A stretch of 64,000 nt of DNA from Cardiobacterium hominis (GTDB taxonomy: Bacteria > Pseudomonadota > Gammaproteobacteria > Cardiobacteriales > Cardiobacteriaceae), in assembly GCF_900637305.1 (NCBI RefSeq), contig NZ_LR134365.1:1-64000 (forward strand), read 5' to 3'. The translations under genes and the position numbers were made by a program. The notes beneath the pieces are model-generated. The model had not been told where the DNA came from. It was given only the letters and a program-made list of their open reading frames with translations, and did no database searches. Below, in pieces: positions 37,742 through 46,271 of the stretch; positions within the stretch are counted from its first letter, which is position 1, and each line of letters starts with the position of its first letter.

Positions 37742-39031
37742 TTATGAGTCCTTTTTCATGATGTCTTCGAAGCCGGCCTCGCCTTTTTTCGTGCAGGCAC
37801 GGCGTTGTGCGTCAATGTCGGCTTGCACTTGTGCGCTGGCAGCCAGGTTTTCGGCGTTGATCACAATTTCAGGTATGTTGAGTGCGTCTGTGCTGTATTT
37901 GCCGCTGAAACCGGCGAGAGGGAAGCCCGTCATCGTGCGGACGCGTTCGGCAAATTCCCCCAGGGTGTTGCGGTTGCCTTCGCAGTAGAAGTTACCGCCG
38001 TGGCAGCTGCATCCTCTGGCTTTTTGTTCGCCGAGGTCGTAATCAATGTTGCCTTTCCAGGCGAGTAGCGGGATGTTGCCGTCATCGCTGCGTACGCTGC
38101 TGCCGTGCCAGGCGCCGTTGTAGATGACGAGTGCCGGCGTGCGGCCGCTGATTTCCCATTGTATCGCGTTGTAGCTGCCCAGTAGCAGGATGTAAGGCGT
38201 GTCGCCCGCTGGCGCTTGCAGCAGGATGTGGTTGTCGCGACTGGCGCTTTCGTACACGCCAACGGCGTAAGCAACGGTATCGGCAGGGAGTTTCTGCGCG
38301 GCGATAATGGCTGGCAGGGCGTCTTCGTACAGTTCGGTGACGGCAGGGGTGATGGCGAACTGGAAGCCGACGGTGTGCCAGTTGTTGAGGTATTCGACTT
38401 CGAGCAGGTAGTCACCCGCGTCCAGTTCGAGACTGGTACCGCGATCGCCTTCGATGAGGATGTGTTTGTTGAGCAGGACGCGCATTTTGGCCCAGCTCAG
38501 GTCGCCGCTAACGCTGTACTGCGCTTTTTGCGGCACATGCAGGCGGGCAACCCAGTAGGCGCCAAATTGTTCGGAGGGGATGCCGTGAAATTCGTCCCAG
38601 GCGTAATTCATGGCGATGCTGGTCACGTTTTCTTGCGCGATGGTTTGCCTCGGATTTTTCTGGTTGATGTAGTAGGCAGCGTAGCCTTGTGCGGGGACGG
38701 TGCCGCTGGGGTTCAGGGTGTCGCCCCAGGTGCTTTCGGCTTTGGGGTATTGATCCAGGGTGTTGCGCGGTTCGTTTTTATCATCGGACGGCGGGATGGG
38801 TGCTGTGAGAGGTTCTGCGGCTGCGGCTCGCTGTGAGGCAGGGGGCACTGACGATTCATCTATGGATTGGGATGGCGGGGTGATTTCTTGTTCTTGGGGG
38901 TGCAATAGCGGATAGGCAGCAATCGCGGCAAGTGCCAGGAGCAAGGCGAGGGAGGGGAGGAGGGTTTTCAGGCGCTGCCCGCCTTGATGGTTGGCAGACT
39001 CGTGGATACGCGGGGTGTTTTTGGGTTTCAT
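37742..39031 (-). CDS. Membrane-anchored protein with a PA14-like beta-sandwich
   Basis: A 429-residue protein: a short cytoplasmic N-terminus, one membrane segment (LLPSLALLLALAAIAAYPLL), a Pro/Ser-rich linker and a periplasmic part. Residues about 150-235 (IPSEQFGAYWVARLHVP, VSGDLSWAKMRVLLNKHIL, GDYLLEVEYLNNWH) look like a PA14-type carbohydrate-binding sandwich. The C-terminal part has a Cys cluster (GCSCHGGNFYC) and is not recognised. Its ATG overlaps the stop of a truncated paralogue just upstream (TGATG), so the two once formed a tandem pair. Function is unknown; a surface or periplasmic binding role is a guess. Confidence 0.7.
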   Translation of the reverse strand: MKPKNTPRIHESANHQGGQRLKTLLPSLALLLALAAIAAYPLLHPQEQEITPPSQSIDESSVPPASQRAAAAEPLTAPIPPSDDKNEPRNTLDQYPKAESTWGDTLNPSGTVPAQGYAAYYINQKNPRQTIAQENVTSIAMNYAWDEFHGIPSEQFGAYWVARLHVPQKAQYSVSGDLSWAKMRVLLNKHILIEGDRGTSLELDAGDYLLEVEYLNNWHTVGFQFAITPAVTELYEDALPAIIAAQKLPADTVAYAVGVYESASRDNHILLQAPAGDTPYILLLGSYNAIQWEISGRTPALVIYNGAWHGSSVRSDDGNIPLLAWKGNIDYDLGEQKARGCSCHGGNFYCEGNRNTLGEFAERVRTMTGFPLAGFSGKYSTDALNIPEIVINAENLAASAQVQADIDAQRRACTKKGEAGFEDIMKKDS

Positions 39032-39302
39032 CAGGGGCTCCGAAGGATGGGGACAGGGACAATATTGAGGTGAAATTTGGTGGTATGCCAGTGGTTTTCG
39101 TATTCGACTTCCAGCAGGTATTCGCCTTTTTTGAGGCGGAAGGTTTTGGGGGCTAGGCTGTTTTTGGCATCGAGGATGATGTGGCGGTCCAGCATGACGC
39201 GCACGTTTGCCCAGCTGAGTTTGCCTTTTATTTGATACATGCCCGTTTCCGGGACACGCAGTCTGCCGACCCAGTAGGCGGCAAACTGCTCTGAGGGTAT
39301 GT
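39031..39302 (-). pseudogene. C-terminal fragment of a second PA14-like gene
   Basis: The frame encodes [37 protein letters not shown] and GEYLLEVEYENHWHTTKFH, clearly paralogous to the neighbouring 37742-39031 gene, and stops at 39031. The N-terminal part is gone: at about 39302 the sequence switches to a rarA remnant on the other strand. It may still allow translational coupling to the next gene. Confidence 0.8.
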
Positions 39303-39624
39303 TAACGCCAGCTACAAAGCGATGAAAGCCGCCTTTGCCTACGTCCGCGCGAACCCCGCCCACCCCGTGCCGCTGCACCTGCGCAACGCCCCGACCGCCG
39401 TGCATAAAAACGAAGGCTACGGCACGCACTACCGCTATGCCCACGACGAACCGCAAGCCTACGCCGCCGGCCAAACCTACCTGCCGGAAGCGATGACGGC
39501 AGCGGGCGTCCACTTCTATCAGCCAAACCGGCGTGGCTTTGAAATCAAACTCGCTGATAAACTGGAACAACTGCGCGCGCTGGACGCGGCGGCAACCGCA
39601 AACAAAACTGGAGAAAAACCATGA
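39303..39624 (+). pseudogene. C-terminal remnant of rarA (mgsA)
   Basis: The frame encodes [14 protein letters not shown], then [38 protein letters not shown] and [20 protein letters not shown], the conserved C-terminus of the RarA/MgsA/WRNIP1 clamp-loader-like ATPase. Only about 105 of roughly 440 residues remain; the AAA+ part is missing. Its TGA overlaps the ATG of the FRG gene. Confidence 0.85.
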
Positions 39625-40688
39625 CGGATAAAAAACAAAATGAAGTATCTGAAAACAAGGAAATCCCGCATGAAATCAACAGCGTCAGCGATCTGTCCCA
39701 AATCCTGCAAACACTTGGCGAACCCAAAGAAGGACATACCCGTTTCTTCCGTGGTCATGGCGATGAAGGCTGGCAAATGCTGCCCAGTATCTATCGGGAG
39801 ACCTATCTGATAGAAAACGAAGATAAAATCATCAAAGACGCCTTAACCTACTGCCCCGATGATTTTTTGCCCAGCGATACCCTCTTTGAAAAACTGGTGA
39901 AATTGCAGCATTACGGATACAGCACTCGCTTGCTAGATTTAACGACAAATGCATTGGTCGCTTTGTATTTTTCTGCCTGGAATAAACAACACTATGATAA
40001 AGATGGCGAGCTGATAATTTTGGATATACCGGATGAACAGATTAAATATGGGGATAGCGATACAATTTCTATCTTATCCGCAATTTCTCTTCAATCTTAT
40101 TTATTCAATTACTCTCAACTACAAGAAAAATCTGAAAAAAATGCAAAAGGCATTGTGGATAGAAAGACTCTTCTCTCTATAAAGGAATTCTTAAATCTAG
40201 AAGATTTACATAAGGCGTTACTAGAAAATAAACCTGAAGTAGGCACCTTACTTAGTCACTACATGAACGGTATGGAGGTGCATTATGAAGATGAATTCAT
40301 ATCGATTTTTAATGCAGAAAAAGAAATAATTTCGTTGCTTCACACTATTCGTACAGATAAGCCACATTTCCGCCCAGTTATCAACCCTAGTGACTTTAAT
40401 CGCGTCCTTTGCGTCCGCGCCAAGCTCAACAACGCCCGTATTTCCCGCCAACAAGGCTGTTTCCTGCTATTCGGCATCAAAGACAATAAAACAGAAGCCG
40501 CTGCCATCCCTGCAGAATGGCAGCCCTCTGCCTTGAGCAGTCAAAAAATCCTCGTTAAAGCGGAAAGCAAAGCCGCCATCATGAAAGAACTCAAATCCTT
40601 CGGCATCAGCAAACGCACCCTCTTCCCCGAACTGGAAGCGCAAGCAACAGAAATCATGAACCACTACAAACCCAAAAAAACCAAATGA
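39621..40688 (+). CDS. FRG-domain protein
   Basis: A 355-residue protein with the FRG domain ([20 protein letters not shown], then [24 protein letters not shown]), named for its Phe-Arg-Gly motif. FRG proteins are of unknown biochemical function and are common in accessory and defence-type regions of bacterial genomes. GGAG lies seven bases before the ATG. The middle of the gene (about 39940-40390) is much more AT-rich than its flanks, which suggests acquisition from elsewhere. It overlaps the following cytochrome b561 gene by 4 bp (ATGA), but the functional link is not obvious. Confidence 0.75.
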   Translation: MTDKKQNEVSENKEIPHEINSVSDLSQILQTLGEPKEGHTRFFRGHGDEGWQMLPSIYRETYLIENEDKIIKDALTYCPDDFLPSDTLFEKLVKLQHYGYSTRLLDLTTNALVALYFSAWNKQHYDKDGELIILDIPDEQIKYGDSDTISILSAISLQSYLFNYSQLQEKSEKNAKGIVDRKTLLSIKEFLNLEDLHKALLENKPEVGTLLSHYMNGMEVHYEDEFISIFNAEKEIISLLHTIRTDKPHFRPVINPSDFNRVLCVRAKLNNARISRQQGCFLLFGIKDNKTEAAAIPAEWQPSALSSQKILVKAESKAAIMKELKSFGISKRTLFPELEAQATEIMNHYKPKKTK

Positions 40689-41182
40689 CCCCCGACACCC
40701 CCAGCCACTACGGCACCATCAGCCGTGCCCTGCACTGGAGCATGGCCATTGCCATCGCCTGCATGTACCTCCTCGCACTTGCCTGGCGCTTCTCCGGCCA
40801 CACAGAAACCCTCATTCCCGTGCACAAAGCCCTCGGCCCCCTGCTTTTCATGCTTGTTTTCGCCCGCATCTTGTGGGCAGTCGCCGCCGAGCAGCGCCCG
40901 CGCGCCACCAGCCTTGCCGCTCGCCTGGGGCATCTCGCACTTTACCTCCTCATGCTCACCGTGCCGACCATCGCCCTCATCCGCGACGCTGCCACTGGTC
41001 GTGACGGCAGCGCCGAAAACGCGGCGACCCATTTCGGCGATCTTTGGCACAGCCGCGCTGCCTGGCTGCTGCTCCTCCTCATCGCCGGACACATCCTGAT
41101 GACCGCCATCCACCAGCATCGTGGCGAAAAAATCCTGCAACGTATGGCAGGCCGCCGCGCCCACCCCGAAAACACCCCATGA
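40685..41182 (+). CDS. Cytochrome b561-family protein
   Basis: A 165-residue four-helix inner-membrane protein. Haem-ligand histidines are seen in SRALHWSMA (helix 1), PVHKALG (helix 2), DLWHSRA and AGHILM (helix 4), the usual pattern of prokaryotic cytochrome b561. These proteins move electrons between the quinone pool and periplasmic partners. It overlaps its neighbours by 4 bp on both sides. The downstream gene encodes a membrane thioredoxin, so a role in periplasmic redox is plausible. Confidence 0.85.
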   Translation: MTPDTPSHYGTISRALHWSMAIAIACMYLLALAWRFSGHTETLIPVHKALGPLLFMLVFARILWAVAAEQRPRATSLAARLGHLALYLLMLTVPTIALIRDAATGRDGSAENAATHFGDLWHSRAAWLLLLLIAGHILMTAIHQHRGEKILQRMAGRRAHPENTP

Positions 41183-41694
41183 CCGAGAACCCCCCCCCGC
41201 GCCGCCTGTGGCGCACCCTGCGCAGCATTATGCTGAATCTGCTCATCATCCTCGCTGCCATCCTGGCGCTTGACTGGTACCGCGCACCGGACAGCGTCGC
41301 CATCGCCAACCTGCCCGCGCTCACCAGCAGCGACGGCAAAACCTTCCACCTCGACGACAACCGCCCTACCCTGCTCTACATCTGGGGCGACTGGTGTATC
41401 TATTGCCGCCACACCTCGCCCGCCATCGACCGCCTCGCCCGCGACGGCTACCGCGTGGTCAGCATCGCCCTCAAATCCGGCGACGACGCCCACATCGCCG
41501 CCTACCTGCGCGAACATGGCTGGCAATTCCCGGTGGTTAACGACGCCGACGGCCGCATCAGCGCCGCCCTGCACGTCCGCGCCACGCCGACCATCGCCAT
41601 CATCAAAAATGGCCGCCTGCGCCTCTCAACCAGCGGCTGGACAAGCGCGACCGGCCTGAAACTGCGTCTGTGGTGGGCGGAAATCAGCGGATAA
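41179..41694 (+). CDS. Membrane-tethered thioredoxin-fold protein (ScsD/TlpA-like)
   Basis: A 171-residue protein with one N-terminal membrane segment (IMLNLLIILAAILALDW) and a periplasmic thioredoxin domain with WCIYC (Cys73/Cys76) and the cis-Pro loop RATPTIAIIKNG. The CIYC active site resembles ScsD-type suppressors of copper sensitivity. It probably reduces or isomerises disulfides of periplasmic proteins. The ATG overlaps the stop of cytochrome b561. Starts further upstream would lie inside that gene. Confidence 0.85.
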   Translation: MTENPPPRRLWRTLRSIMLNLLIILAAILALDWYRAPDSVAIANLPALTSSDGKTFHLDDNRPTLLYIWGDWCIYCRHTSPAIDRLARDGYRVVSIALKSGDDAHIAAYLREHGWQFPVVNDADGRISAALHVRATPTIAIIKNGRLRLSTSGWTSATGLKLRLWWAEISG

Positions 41695-41699
41695 CGGCA

Positions 41700-41850
41700 G
41701 GAATAAAGCATCGCCAAGCGGGATAGATACTGGATTCACCACCCTGCGCAGGAATCCTTTAATTACCTCGCTTGGCGGCCTTTCGGGAGCCCAGTGTTTA
41801 TCCCGCTTGGCAGCCTTCGAGAAGCCAGTGTTTATCCCGCTTGGTAGCTT
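41700..41850. repeat. Cluster of dispersed GCTTGGC repeats
   Basis: One copy in the array orientation (gccaagcgggatagatactg) is followed by three in the opposite orientation (ttacctcgcttggcggcc, gtttatcccgcttggcagcc, gtttatcccgcttggtagc) spaced about 34-36 bp. The repeats lie between convergent genes. Confidence 0.8.
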
Positions 41851-41860
41851 TCTGCTTGCT

Positions 41861-41887
41861 AAAAAGCCCGCTTGCGCGGGCTTTTCT
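41861..41887. terminator. Bidirectional intrinsic terminator
   Basis: AAAAAGCCCGC-TTGC-GCGGGCTTTTCT forms a six-base GC stem flanked by A and T runs. It lies between the thioredoxin gene (plus) and the alcohol dehydrogenase gene (minus). Confidence 0.85.
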
Positions 41888-41904
41888 CGTAGGGGTAAAA
41901 CGCT

Positions 41905-42954
41905 TTACAGCGTGGCGATGTCGATCACGAAGCGGTATTTGACGTCGCTTTTCAGCATTCGCTCGTAGGCGGCGTTGATGTCGGCCATGTTGATCATTTC
42001 CACGTCGGCGGTGATGTTGTGCTCACCGCAGAAATCCAGCAGCTCTTGCGTTTCTTTGATGCCGCCGATGAGGGAACCGGCGACTGTGCGGCGGCCAAGG
42101 ATCATCGGCACGGTATTCAGCGGCGGGGTGACTTCGCCCAGCAGACCGACGTACACCAGTGTGCCGTCGAGTTTCAGCGTCGGGATGTAGGGGTTGACGT
42201 CGTGCGCATAGGGGACGGTGTCGATGATGAGTTCAAACTGGTTCGCCACGCTTTGCATCTGCGCGGCATCGGTGGAAATCACCACGTTGTGCGCGCCGAG
42301 GCGTTTGGCATCCGCCGCTTTGCCGGGGCTGCGCGAGAAGAGGGTAACTTCTGCGCCGAGGGCGTGAGCGAGTTTAATCGCCATATGGCCGAGGCCGCCG
42401 AGGCCGATGACCGCGACTTTGCTGCCTTTGCCGATGTTCCAGTGGCGCAGCGGCGACCAGGTAGTGATGCCCGCGCAGAGGATAGGCGGCACGGCTTTGG
42501 TATCGAGATTTTCCGGTACTTTCAGCACGAAGGCGTCGCTGACGGTGATGGTTTTGGCATAGCCGCCGTAGGTGGGCTGGCCGTCGTGTTTGTCAATGCT
42601 GCTGTAGGTCGCAACGAAGCCGTTTTCGCAGTATTGCTCGAGATCGTGTTTGCAGGGTTCGCAGTGGCGGCAGCTATCGACGAGGCAGCCAACGCCGACG
42701 AGGTCGCCAGCCTTGAACTTGCTGACCTTCGCGCCGACGCTGCGCACGCGGCCAACGATTTCATGTCCCGGCACTACGGGGTATATCGTGCCACCCCAGT
42801 CGTTGCGGGCGGTGTGCAGGTCGCTGTGGCAGACGCCGGTATAGAGGATGTCGATGACGACATCATCGGCGCGCGGCGTGCGGTATTCGAAGGTGAAGGG
42901 GGTAAGCGGGCTGGTGGCGGATTGGGCGGCGTAGGCTTTGACGGTTTCGGTCAT
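41905..42954 (-). CDS. Zinc-dependent alcohol dehydrogenase (cinnamyl-alcohol/YahK type)
   Basis: A 349-residue medium-chain dehydrogenase. Catalytic zinc ligands are in TGVCHSDLHTARND and PGHEIVG; the structural zinc site is CRHCEPCKHDLEQYC; the NADP-binding Rossmann motif is GLGGLGHMAIK. The order and length fit the CAD/YahK branch, which reduces aldehydes with NADPH. AGGAG precedes the ATG. It stands alone. Confidence 0.9.
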   Translation of the reverse strand: MTETVKAYAAQSATSPLTPFTFEYRTPRADDVVIDILYTGVCHSDLHTARNDWGGTIYPVVPGHEIVGRVRSVGAKVSKFKAGDLVGVGCLVDSCRHCEPCKHDLEQYCENGFVATYSSIDKHDGQPTYGGYAKTITVSDAFVLKVPENLDTKAVPPILCAGITTWSPLRHWNIGKGSKVAVIGLGGLGHMAIKLAHALGAEVTLFSRSPGKAADAKRLGAHNVVISTDAAQMQSVANQFELIIDTVPYAHDVNPYIPTLKLDGTLVYVGLLGEVTPPLNTVPMILGRRTVAGSLIGGIKETQELLDFCGEHNITADVEMINMADINAAYERMLKSDVKYRFVIDIATL

Positions 42955-43054
42955 GATGTGGGTCTCCTTTGTGATGGAATGAGCGGGGCTGTCGGTCAGT
43001 GATGCCCCAAGCGATTATCAGCGATGCGCGATGGGGGCGCAAATAGCGGCGTTT

Positions 43055-43470
43055 TCATGACGGTGCCGTGATATCCGCCCACGTCAATCCGAATTTGTGC
43101 AGGTACTTGCGCAGGCGGTCGCTATCGTTGGCGGTGGCACGCTGCTCGCGCGAGATGTGGTAGAGGGCGCGGCCAGCAGCAGCGAGGGTTTTATGCTGAC
43201 GGCAGACGGCGATGACGTTTTCCAGTTGCAGGCGGTCGAAAAGGTCAAGGCCGTCGGGATTTGCTTTGGCGGGGATGAGGCTCGCGGCAGGGGCACTCGT
43301 GTCTTGCCACAGCCAGCGCAGGCGGGCGATTTCCGCCTGCACCAGTTCAGTGGTGATCCGTCCCTGTGGCGCGAGGGTGGCGAGGCGCATAATGCTGGCG
43401 GCGAGATCGCGGAAATTGCCGCGCCACGGTGCCTCCGGCGAGAGGGCGAAGTTGAGGTAGGCGGCGCGCG
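43055..43470 (-). pseudogene. C-terminal remnant of a second rtcR
   Basis: The frame encodes AAYLNFALSPEAPWRGNFRD, then RLATLAPQGRITTELVQAEI, LDLFDRLQLENVI and NDSDRLRKYLHKFGLTWAD, matching the last ~130 residues of the intact RtcR at 55993-57594 with clear but partial identity. The CARF and most of the AAA+ domain are missing. The remnant stops next to the promoter of the MFS gene. It shows that a second, diverged rtcR once existed in this lineage. Confidence 0.85.
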
Positions 43471-43482
43471 CTATTCAGCCTG

Positions 43483-43494
43483 CGTTATAATTTA
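43483..43494 (+). promoter_or_regulatory. -10 box for the MFS gene
   Basis: GTTATAATTTAT lies about 45 bp before the ATG. No good -35 box is seen at the right distance. Confidence 0.4.
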
Positions 43495-43537
43495 TGCATA
43501 TTATCAGTAAAAACACACTAAACCCAAGGAGTTCCTC

Positions 43538-44860
43538 ATGGATATTCTCAGCCGGCTGCACGCCTTGCCACTATCCCGCTTCCATTTCCGCCTGCTCGGT
43601 CTCATCGGTCTGGGTTGGCTGTTCGATGCGATGGATACCGGCATGGTGTCTTTTGTCCTCGTTACCCTGGCAAGTGAATGGCAGCTTGACGCGCAGCAAT
43701 CCGGCTGGATTGTCAGCGTCGGCTTCATCGGCATGGCGCTTGGTGCGGTATTGAGTGGTTGGGCAGCCGACCGCTTCGGCCGCCGCAATGTTTTCGCGGT
43801 CACCATGGTGCTCTATGGCGCCGCTACCGGTCTTTGCGCGCTGGCGCCCAATCTGCCGTTTTTGCTTATCTGCCGCTTCTGGGTCGGCTTCGGCCTCGGC
43901 GGGCAATTGCCGGTCGCAGTGTCGCTGGTGAGCGAATATGCGCCGCCCCGCCTGCGTGGCCGTTTCATCGTCCTGCTGGAAAGTTTCTGGGGATTGGGCT
44001 GGCTCGCCGCTGCCCTTGTTTCCTACTACCTCATCCCGCACTACGGCTGGCGTAGCGCTTTCTTCGCTGGTGCCGTGCCGCTGTTCTATGCTTTCGCCGT
44101 GTGGAAACGCCTGCCTGAATCCGTGGCTTATTTGCTGGCGGCGAACCGTCTGGATGAAGCGCACACCCTGCTCTGCTGCCTCGAAAGCCAGGCGGGGCTA
44201 ACACCTACCGCGACCGCAATAGCCCCGTCCGCCCCGGCGAGAACGCGCAACCGTCTTATTGAGCTGTGGCAGGCGCCGTTTGCCAGACGCACGCTGATGC
44301 TGTGGCTGATCTGGTTCGGCATCGTTTTTTCTTACTACGGTATTTTTACCTGGCTGCCCAAACTGCTGGCGGAACAGGGCTTTGTTGTGGTGAAAACTTT
44401 CCGCTATGTGCTGGTGATGATTCTTGCGCAACTGCCCGGCTACTTCGCCGCTGCCGTGCTGGTGGAAATCATTGGGCGCAAGGCGACTCTGGCCGGTTTT
44501 CTCGGCGCCTGCGCGCTCTGCGCCTACTGCTTCGGGCACAGCACGAGCACGAACGACATCATGCTTTGGGGCAGTCTGATGTCCTTCTTTAACCTCGGTG
44601 CCTGGGGTGTGCTCTATACCTACACGCCGGAACTCTATCCGGTGCGTTGCCGTGCCTTCGGCGCGGGGTGGGCCGGTGCAGTTGGCCGCATCGGCGGCAT
44701 TATCGCGCCGCTGGTAGTGGCAGGGATGAGCGGCAGTAGCGCGGGCTTCGCGCGGATTTTTGTGATGTTTGCCCTTGTGCTGGCGGCGGTGGTCGTGGTG
44801 ATTGTCGTCCTCGGCGAGGAAACCAAAGGGCGGACGCTGGAAGAAATCAGCGCGGGGTAG
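43538..44860 (+). CDS. MFS transporter (NiaP/aromatic-acid type)
   Basis: A 440-residue protein with twelve membrane segments. Motifs: GWLFDAMDTGM in helix 1 (the D-containing signature of the aromatic acid/NiaP-like branch), GWAADRFGRRNVF (loop 2-3), RFWVGFGLGGQLPVAVSLVS, and a C-terminal EETKGRTLEEI. A substrate such as nicotinate or another small carboxylate is likely from family resemblance but is not proven. AAGGAG stands six bases before the ATG, and a TATAAT occurs at about 43485. Confidence 0.8.
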   Translation: MDILSRLHALPLSRFHFRLLGLIGLGWLFDAMDTGMVSFVLVTLASEWQLDAQQSGWIVSVGFIGMALGAVLSGWAADRFGRRNVFAVTMVLYGAATGLCALAPNLPFLLICRFWVGFGLGGQLPVAVSLVSEYAPPRLRGRFIVLLESFWGLGWLAAALVSYYLIPHYGWRSAFFAGAVPLFYAFAVWKRLPESVAYLLAANRLDEAHTLLCCLESQAGLTPTATAIAPSAPARTRNRLIELWQAPFARRTLMLWLIWFGIVFSYYGIFTWLPKLLAEQGFVVVKTFRYVLVMILAQLPGYFAAAVLVEIIGRKATLAGFLGACALCAYCFGHSTSTNDIMLWGSLMSFFNLGAWGVLYTYTPELYPVRCRAFGAGWAGAVGRIGGIIAPLVVAGMSGSSAGFARIFVMFALVLAAVVVVIVVLGEETKGRTLEEISAG

Positions 44861-44884
44861 GTTGCCGCTGCTTGCATCATTTTT

Positions 44885-44957
44885 GATAATCGCTGCAAAG
44901 CCGGTGCTTATTCCGCTTGACGGGCGCCCGGGAAGCCGGTGTTTATCACGCTTGGCA
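44885..44957. repeat. Two dispersed GCTTGGC-type repeats
   Basis: ggtgcttattccgcttgacg and ggtgtttatcacgcttggca are copies of the dispersed core, 37 bp apart, just after the MFS gene. Confidence 0.7.
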
Positions 44958-44958
44958 C

Positions 44959-44994
44959 ATAAAGAAACCGCTGCACGGGCAGCAGTTTCTTTAT
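44959..44994. terminator. Strong hairpin terminator after the MFS gene
   Basis: ATAAAGAAAC-CGCTGC and GCAGCAG-TTTCTTTAT pair almost perfectly, with a T-rich 3' arm. It can work in both directions. Confidence 0.75.
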
Positions 44995-45030
44995 AGTTAA
45001 ACATCTAGGCGTTGCACCGCCTGACCGGGC

Positions 45031-45063
45031 CCCATAAAAAAATCGCTACGCTATTTTTATGGG
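45031..45063. terminator. Inverted repeat CCCATAAAAA / TTTTTATGGG
   Basis: Ten-base perfect arms separated by AATCGCTACGCTA. It is probably a second bidirectional terminator or a hairpin repeat. From here to 45167 no gene is seen. Confidence 0.55.
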
Positions 45064-45167
45064 AACCCGCCGTACTGCCCGTACCGCCTGCAGTAACGCA
45101 CCTTGTGCTGCTTTTTTTATTTATTCGACTATATCCGCCTACTCACCGACGAAGAGGATGATTTCCA

Positions 45168-45394
45168 TCAGTTTTTCATCGACTGTACCGATGCGGGGAT
45201 GCGGCACCGCGCGCGATGAAGTCCGCGCAAGAGCCCGTCTTGACCGGCATGATCGGCGCGTAGCCGAGCAGGCCGCCGAATTCGACGCGTTCGCCCACGC
45301 CTTTGCCCGGTACGGGGATGATGCGCACGGCGGTGGTTTTGCTGTTGATCATGCCGATGGCGGCTTCGTCGGCGATGATGCCCGTCTTCCGCAC
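45168..45394 (-). pseudogene. C-terminal fragment of a UPF0210/PFL (DUF711) gene
   Basis: The frame encodes [39 protein letters not shown] and FIARG, the conserved end of PFL-family proteins. A one-base slip at about 45200 moves the proper ending [11 protein letters not shown] to another frame. The N-terminal part is absent, replaced at about 45395 by a dehydrogenase fragment on the other strand. Confidence 0.8.
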
Positions 45395-45854
45395 GCAAAA
45401 CAGCGGCTATTTCCTCAACATCGCCTCCATTTCCGGCAGCACGACCGCACCGGGGCAGGCGATTTACAGCGCGACCAAGGCAGCACTCATCCTGCTCACC
45501 GAAGCGGTGGACGCGGAAGGACGCGATTTCAACGTGCGTGCGACGGCGGTCTGCCCCGGCGGCCTGCGCACCGATTTTCTCGGCGGCTCGGCGCGCTTCC
45601 CGCAGGCGTCGATCGCCGCCTACCGCAGCGTGCGCGAACATGAGCAGCGCTACCGCCAGCTGAACCAGAACCAGAGCGGCGACCCGGTCAAAGCGGCGCG
45701 TGCGCTGATGAGCCTTGCCGAAAGCGCCGACCCGCCGGGGCGGATTTACCTCGGCATGGACAGTTTCGCCGCCATCGGCCGCAAATTGCAGGCGGTCGCG
45801 GACGAGGCGCAGGCGTGGCGCGCCCTCTCACTCAGCACCCATTACGAGGACTAA
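45395..45854 (+). pseudogene. C-terminal fragment of a short-chain dehydrogenase
   Basis: The frame encodes [19 protein letters not shown], then AIYSATKAALILLTEAV and CPGGLRTDFLGGSARFP, the second half of an SDR enzyme including the catalytic YSATK (YxxxK). The Rossmann half with TGxxxGxG is missing. The frame continues upstream only through the antisense of the PFL fragment, so translation from 45303 would yield a chimera. Confidence 0.8.
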
Positions 45855-45857
45855 ACG

Positions 45858-46193
45858 ATGGACAGACAACAGGCACAGGCGCGCTTGAACGAAGTGCAGG
45901 CGCTATACCGCGAATGGCTGGCGCTGCTGCCGCAGCTGGAAGCGGCGCAGGCCGAGTGGCAACGCGCGGCGGCGCTTATCGCGCAGCTTGAAGACTTCTA
46001 CGCGCACGAATACCTGCCGCTGCATGATGCCGTCGCGGGCGGTCTCGCGCTCGATGAGCGCACCGAAGGCGAGTACCGCGTGTTGAGCGAAGACGCCATT
46101 TTCGACGCGCTCGGCGATGCCAACCGCCTCGCCTGGGGCTGGATGCGGCTGGCGATGGCTGCGCTGGACCCGGCGCGCGACGCATCCGCATAG
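45858..46193 (+). CDS. DUF4298-type small protein
   Basis: A 111-residue acidic, helical protein that starts 3 bp after the SDR remnant. The pattern LNEVQALYREWLALLPQLE, LEDFYAHEYLPLHDA and LSEDAIFDAL resembles DUF4298 proteins, which are uncharacterised and probably coiled-coil. Its link to the dehydrogenase fragment suggests they were once an operon. Confidence 0.7.
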   Translation: MDRQQAQARLNEVQALYREWLALLPQLEAAQAEWQRAAALIAQLEDFYAHEYLPLHDAVAGGLALDERTEGEYRVLSEDAIFDALGDANRLAWGWMRLAMAALDPARDASA

Positions 46194-46271
46194 ATCATCG
46201 CGCCGCACGTGGGTATGGCATGCCCGTGCGACAACGATAAAATACCCCCTCCCAACATTTCCGGACCCTCC

